This document shows positions 60,542 to 64,000 of a stretch of DNA of 64,000 nt, one piece after another. How positions within the stretch are numbered: position 1 is the stretch's first letter; each line of letters opens with the position of its first letter. Made by a program: the position numbers and the translations under genes. Under the pieces are notes generated by a model. The model searched no databases, was not told the origin of the DNA, and saw nothing but the letters and a program-made list of their open reading frames with translations. This stretch comes from Chamaea fasciata (Eukaryota; Chordata; Aves; Passeriformes; Sylviidae), in NCBI GenBank assembly GCA_029207755.1, contig JARCOQ010000005.1:44665621-44729620 (forward strand), given 5' to 3'.

Positions 60542-61122
60542 TGCACTGGTTTTGGCTGGGGTAGAGTTAATTTTCTTCTCAGTTGGCTGGTATGGGGCTC
60601 TGTTTTGGATTTGTGCTGAACACAGGGTTGATAATATAGAGATGTTTTTGTTATTGCTGAGCAGGGCTTACACAGAGCCAAGGCCTTTTCTGCTTTTTGT
60701 ACTGGCAAGGAGGCTGGGGTTGCATGAGAAGTTGGAAGGAGACACAGCAAGGACAGCTGTCCCCAGTTGACCACAGGGATATTCCATTGCACATGGCATC
60801 ATACTCACTATATAAAGGGGGGAGAAGAAGGAGGAAGAGGGGAGACATTCAGAGTGATAGCACTTGTCTTCCCAAGTAACTGGTAGGTCTCTGCTCTCCT
60901 GAAGATGGTTGAACACCTGTCTGTCAGTTGAAAGCAGTGAATTAATTCCTTGTTTTGCTTTGCCTGTGTGCAGCTTCTGCTTTTCCTATTGAACTGTGCT
61001 TATCTCAACCCACGAGTTTTCCAGCCCTTTCCCTTCCAGTTCTCTCCCCAGTCCCACTGGAGTGGGAGTGAACAAGTGTCTGCCTGGGGCTTGGTGGCTG
61101 GGCCTGGGGTTAAACCACAACA
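60542..61122 (+). mobile_element. Solo LTR of an avian endogenous retrovirus, second family
   Basis: About 581 bp beginning TGCACTGGTTTTGGC and ending ACCACAACA. I recognise the sequence as an LTR common in non-galliform birds. It has a TATA box (CTATATAAA near 60809-60817), and the usual polyadenylation signal position holds ATTGAA instead of ATTAAA. Flanks GTGGC (60537-60541) and GAGGC (61123-61127) look like a 5-bp target duplication with one substitution. No internal genes. It is antisense to TMCC3. Confidence 0.85.
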
Positions 61123-62702
61123 GAGGCATTTTAAAGCCATCTTATCAGGGAGTCTACAAAATAATCCTAGGCTTTTCTTTTCCTAAAATCGGACATCCTT
61201 TCAGTAACAATAAGGCAAATTTAAGAGTCCTCTCCTTCTTTCCAAGTCACATATCGGTAATTTTTCACTTTTCTTCCTTTATATATAAAAAAGCAATGGG
61301 AAAGGAAAGGTAACATCCTGTACTGCCAAATTTCTGAACAGAGACCAGTGATTTTTTGCATAATGGCAAAGCTGGCAAAAAGACAGTGTTGGTTTTTTTT
61401 AAGTTTTCCCAAAACAATTATGCATAAGTGAAATGAAGAATCAGTAATATTAAAAATGCACTATGCAAGAGGGAGAGCCAGAAAATTCTTTTGCTTTTCT
61501 GCCTAATAAAAACAACTTTAAACCCTACTCAAGAGTAATTTGGCACAGATGTCTGGATGTTCAGTACATGCACCTTTTTCTATAATGCATGAAAAATAAT
61601 GAAACTTGCATCTTTTACACAGTGTTAGCAATATTCACTGTCACAGCTATTTAGACTAGATTTAGTCTTGCCCAGCTTCAGGTTTGCAGCTTTAAGTGAT
61701 GTAGTATGAGCTTCTTCAAAATCTACAGTGATTAGACAGATCACTGCAAATGCTTTTCCACTGGCAACTACAAAGGGTGCACAACTGCCTTAAGAGAAAA
61801 TGCCTAATTTCAGTTACACAAGACTTACAGAGTTTGGGGGGAAGAAGCACCTGTGGCAGATAGTCTTAAAAGCTGCTTGATGTGGAAAGCAGGAACATGC
61901 ATCCACTGTATATTTTTAGAAACCTCAAAATAGTAAGAAGTAGTTTTTCCTTGAAGTATCCACTTGGATGGCTAATGATTTGAAATATGTATCTTTCACA
62001 GTGTTTATCTTCTCTCCTGTGCATGCTGGGAGAAAACACACTCTCTTCAGAGAGGTTAAATGACTTCCACCATTACACAAGGGCTGAGAGCTGTCACAGT
62101 AGCCTGAGCTCATGTCACCAGAGCCTTAGGCTACAGTTGTCACCGCTGCTCTAGACTTCACTTCAAAACACAGATTCTCTTCAAGGAAATCACTGAACTT
62201 CAGCCTTCTCTGACATTAAGTGCCACACTGCATAATGGCACAGTACACACAAACATTATTCTAGCTGACTCTCTCAAGTCCAAAAAAAGAGTAACTGAAG
62301 CAAGGCCTGGGCTATTTGTGGGTGTATCTATTGCAAGAGAAATTCTTCAAAATTAAAGAGCAGTTTGCACACAGGCTGGAGTGTAATATACATAGTCACT
62401 AAAAACCAAGAAAGCCCACCTAAATTATACATGAAAGGTGGCGGTATAGGTCAAAACATCTTTTGAAAGAATAATTTGTAAGCTCCTGCACTCAAAAGTC
62501 CAGCTTCCCAACCTCCCAAAGATATCATAGCTTCTGGCATCAACAAACACAAACCAAAGCTTGACGCCAAGTTTTATGAAGGTCACCAGAGACTTCCCTC
62601 TATCACTTTCAGATTGAGGTTTGTTAGGTTACCTGAACTCAGGTGCTGTTCAGGCCCTTCCAGTTACTTCATGAAAAAAGAGAAATAGAGTTCCTTGAAG
62701 GC

Positions 62703-62720
62703 AAAAAAAAAAAAAAAAAA
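62703..62720 (+). repeat. A18 homopolymer
   Basis: Eighteen consecutive A on the + strand. No element body identified next to it. Confidence 0.95.
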
Positions 62721-63177
62721 GCTCATAAAAACTATGGGTGCACATTTTTCTACATTAAATTTATACTGCAAGACACAATGATGTCCCTCAGGTAGAAATG
62801 CATTGAAACCATTTTTTAACTATAAGCAACAGAAGATTTGCTCAACAGGATCTCTCTTTGCATTAGAGAGAGGATACCATAAGAGTTAACACGGGAAAGA
62901 TACAAAGGAACAACCTGACAATGGCACACTTCCTTTTATGAGTAGCAATAAGCATCTAGCTCTTACAGGCAGTAATGCTTGTTGACAAATTACTCACGAC
63001 CACATCCATACAGTTTATGGGAACAAAACCTTCAAGAGCCAACAACGACAGTCCCAGAATTTCTTCGTATAACTACTGGCAACCAGAGGAGCTCTCACTG
63101 ATCATCAAACTTTTTTCATTGTCTTCACTATCATCCTTTTCTTAAACCTTCCTCAAGTCTTGTTTATAAATGCTTTT

Positions 63178-63195
63178 GCTCTCTCTCTCTCTCAT
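63178..63195 (+). repeat. Short (CT)n microsatellite
   Basis: An uninterrupted CT dinucleotide run of about nine units. Confidence 0.9.
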
Positions 63196-64000
63196 CTCCA
63201 ACTTTCCCATGCCTCTGGTACAAAAGCCCGCTAAATCCAAACCACTTGCACATGACAGAAGGAGCATAACTCTTGTACAGATCCTAGGTCCTCACCAGAA
63301 CCAGCAACAGCTGCTTGTGATGATGCTGTGTATCAGAAGGGCCTCAGTCACCCTCTGCACCAATTCACATGTGAAGGAAGGGTTCCACTGCAGAGACCTG
63401 CACAGAACGCTTATCAGGACAACAACGCAAGAGTATGGCAAACTCACTGTAAACCATCTGTGGACCCATTTTAGCAGACCAGAAGCCTGGCAGCTTGAAT
63501 CAGTCTGCTGACATTTATTATCTGGCTTTAAAGGAGATGACTAAGACTATCCCTTTAACTCTTATTTTAGGAGAAGGCTTTAATTCTTCTTTTTCTCATC
63601 AAGGTGAAACTTTGTAATTTGCTCCAAAAAAGGACTGGATACAGGTGACAAGATGTAGTCACATTTCTCCCTTAAGGTATGGCAGGAGAGGTTAATGAAA
63701 AAAGATAGCCTCTTTCCCTGGACATGGCAGGAATGGGAGAAGAAATAAATTAGAAACCTGATAAAGTGAAGAGACACTTTGCTATTCTGACAAAAGTTAC
63801 TAGACACAGCCATTACACAGGATTACGTTACTCCTGCCAAAACCTCTAGTAAAACAAAGATTCCTAACATAGTAAGAGCCACATAATCCCATATCATGCA
63901 CAGGTATCAGTAGCTGGAGTAATATCAAATACTGAAACATTTTGTTTTCAAGTCATCTGTGCGGACTAAAGAAGGGGAAAAAGAAAATAACACCTGGCCG

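Larger units (their letters stand above)
36966..64000 (-). other. Probable TMCC3 first intron and upstream sequence, no exon found
   Basis: Twenty-seven kilobases without a convincing coding exon on either strand. The exon upstream of VERHDMN must lie on the minus strand to the right, and no CpG island or matching exon is seen, so it probably lies beyond 64,000. Open frames are short, unconserved in appearance and in random order. Recognisable content is limited to a G-rich stretch (about 39,605-39,712), a purine tract (45575-45608), a CR1 tail, two LTR pieces and homopolymers, each listed. Regulatory elements may exist but cannot be read from sequence alone. Confidence 0.65.

Noticed and set aside
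63170..63511. 113-codon + strand open frame
   Set aside because: Begins in a CT-repeat region, no known motif, no flanking exon or promoter signs.
1..64000. CRISPR arrays, operons, phage or plasmid features
   Set aside because: Spliced vertebrate genes, CR1 and avian LTRs show a nuclear eukaryotic locus; no spaced direct-repeat array is present.

Overview
The window is nuclear DNA from a vertebrate, very probably a bird. It has AT-rich non-coding sequence, CR1 LINE fragments, LTRs of avian endogenous retrovirus type, compact introns, and coding exons that read as two known vertebrate genes. Non-galliform (neoavian) ancestry is likely from one LTR family, but that is inference. There are no bacterial-type genes, operons, CRISPR arrays or tRNA/rRNA genes.

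Left part, about 1-20,300, minus strand: the 5' three quarters of CEP83 (CCDC41), a coiled-coil distal-appendage protein of the mother centriole needed for ciliogenesis. Eleven coding exons can be placed to the base between 14,380 and 2,285. Their phases join without a break into 517 codons plus 2 nt. The last exons, about 175 residues by comparison with human, lie beyond the left edge. The promoter is a CpG island at about 19,700-20,330, with a likely untranslated first exon whose donor is at 20,186.

Middle, about 20,340-30,940: non-coding sequence between the genes. It holds a degenerate antisense CR1 copy (about 23,405-24,475), a T28 tract and, in its right half, the probable long 3' UTR of TMCC3.

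Right part, 30,943-36,965, minus strand: TMCC3, an ER membrane protein with coiled coils and two C-terminal membrane helices. Three coding exons give 445 residues. The missing N-terminus (about 26 residues in human) belongs to an exon not found in the window, so 36,966-64,000 is read as first-intron sequence. That stretch holds scattered repeats: an LTR with a decayed target duplication, a partial LTR, a CR1 3' tail, G-quadruplex-type motifs and homopolymers. A solo LTR with an intact 5-bp target duplication sits in the last TMCC3 intron.

The tandem order CEP83-TMCC3 on the same strand is the one on human 12q22, so the locus is conserved. No new gene system was found. The observations worth checking are small: an X-box-like site in a CEP83 intron, a palindromic YY1-like element at the CEP83 promoter, the LTR structures, and a T25 tract just behind the TMCC3 stop codon.
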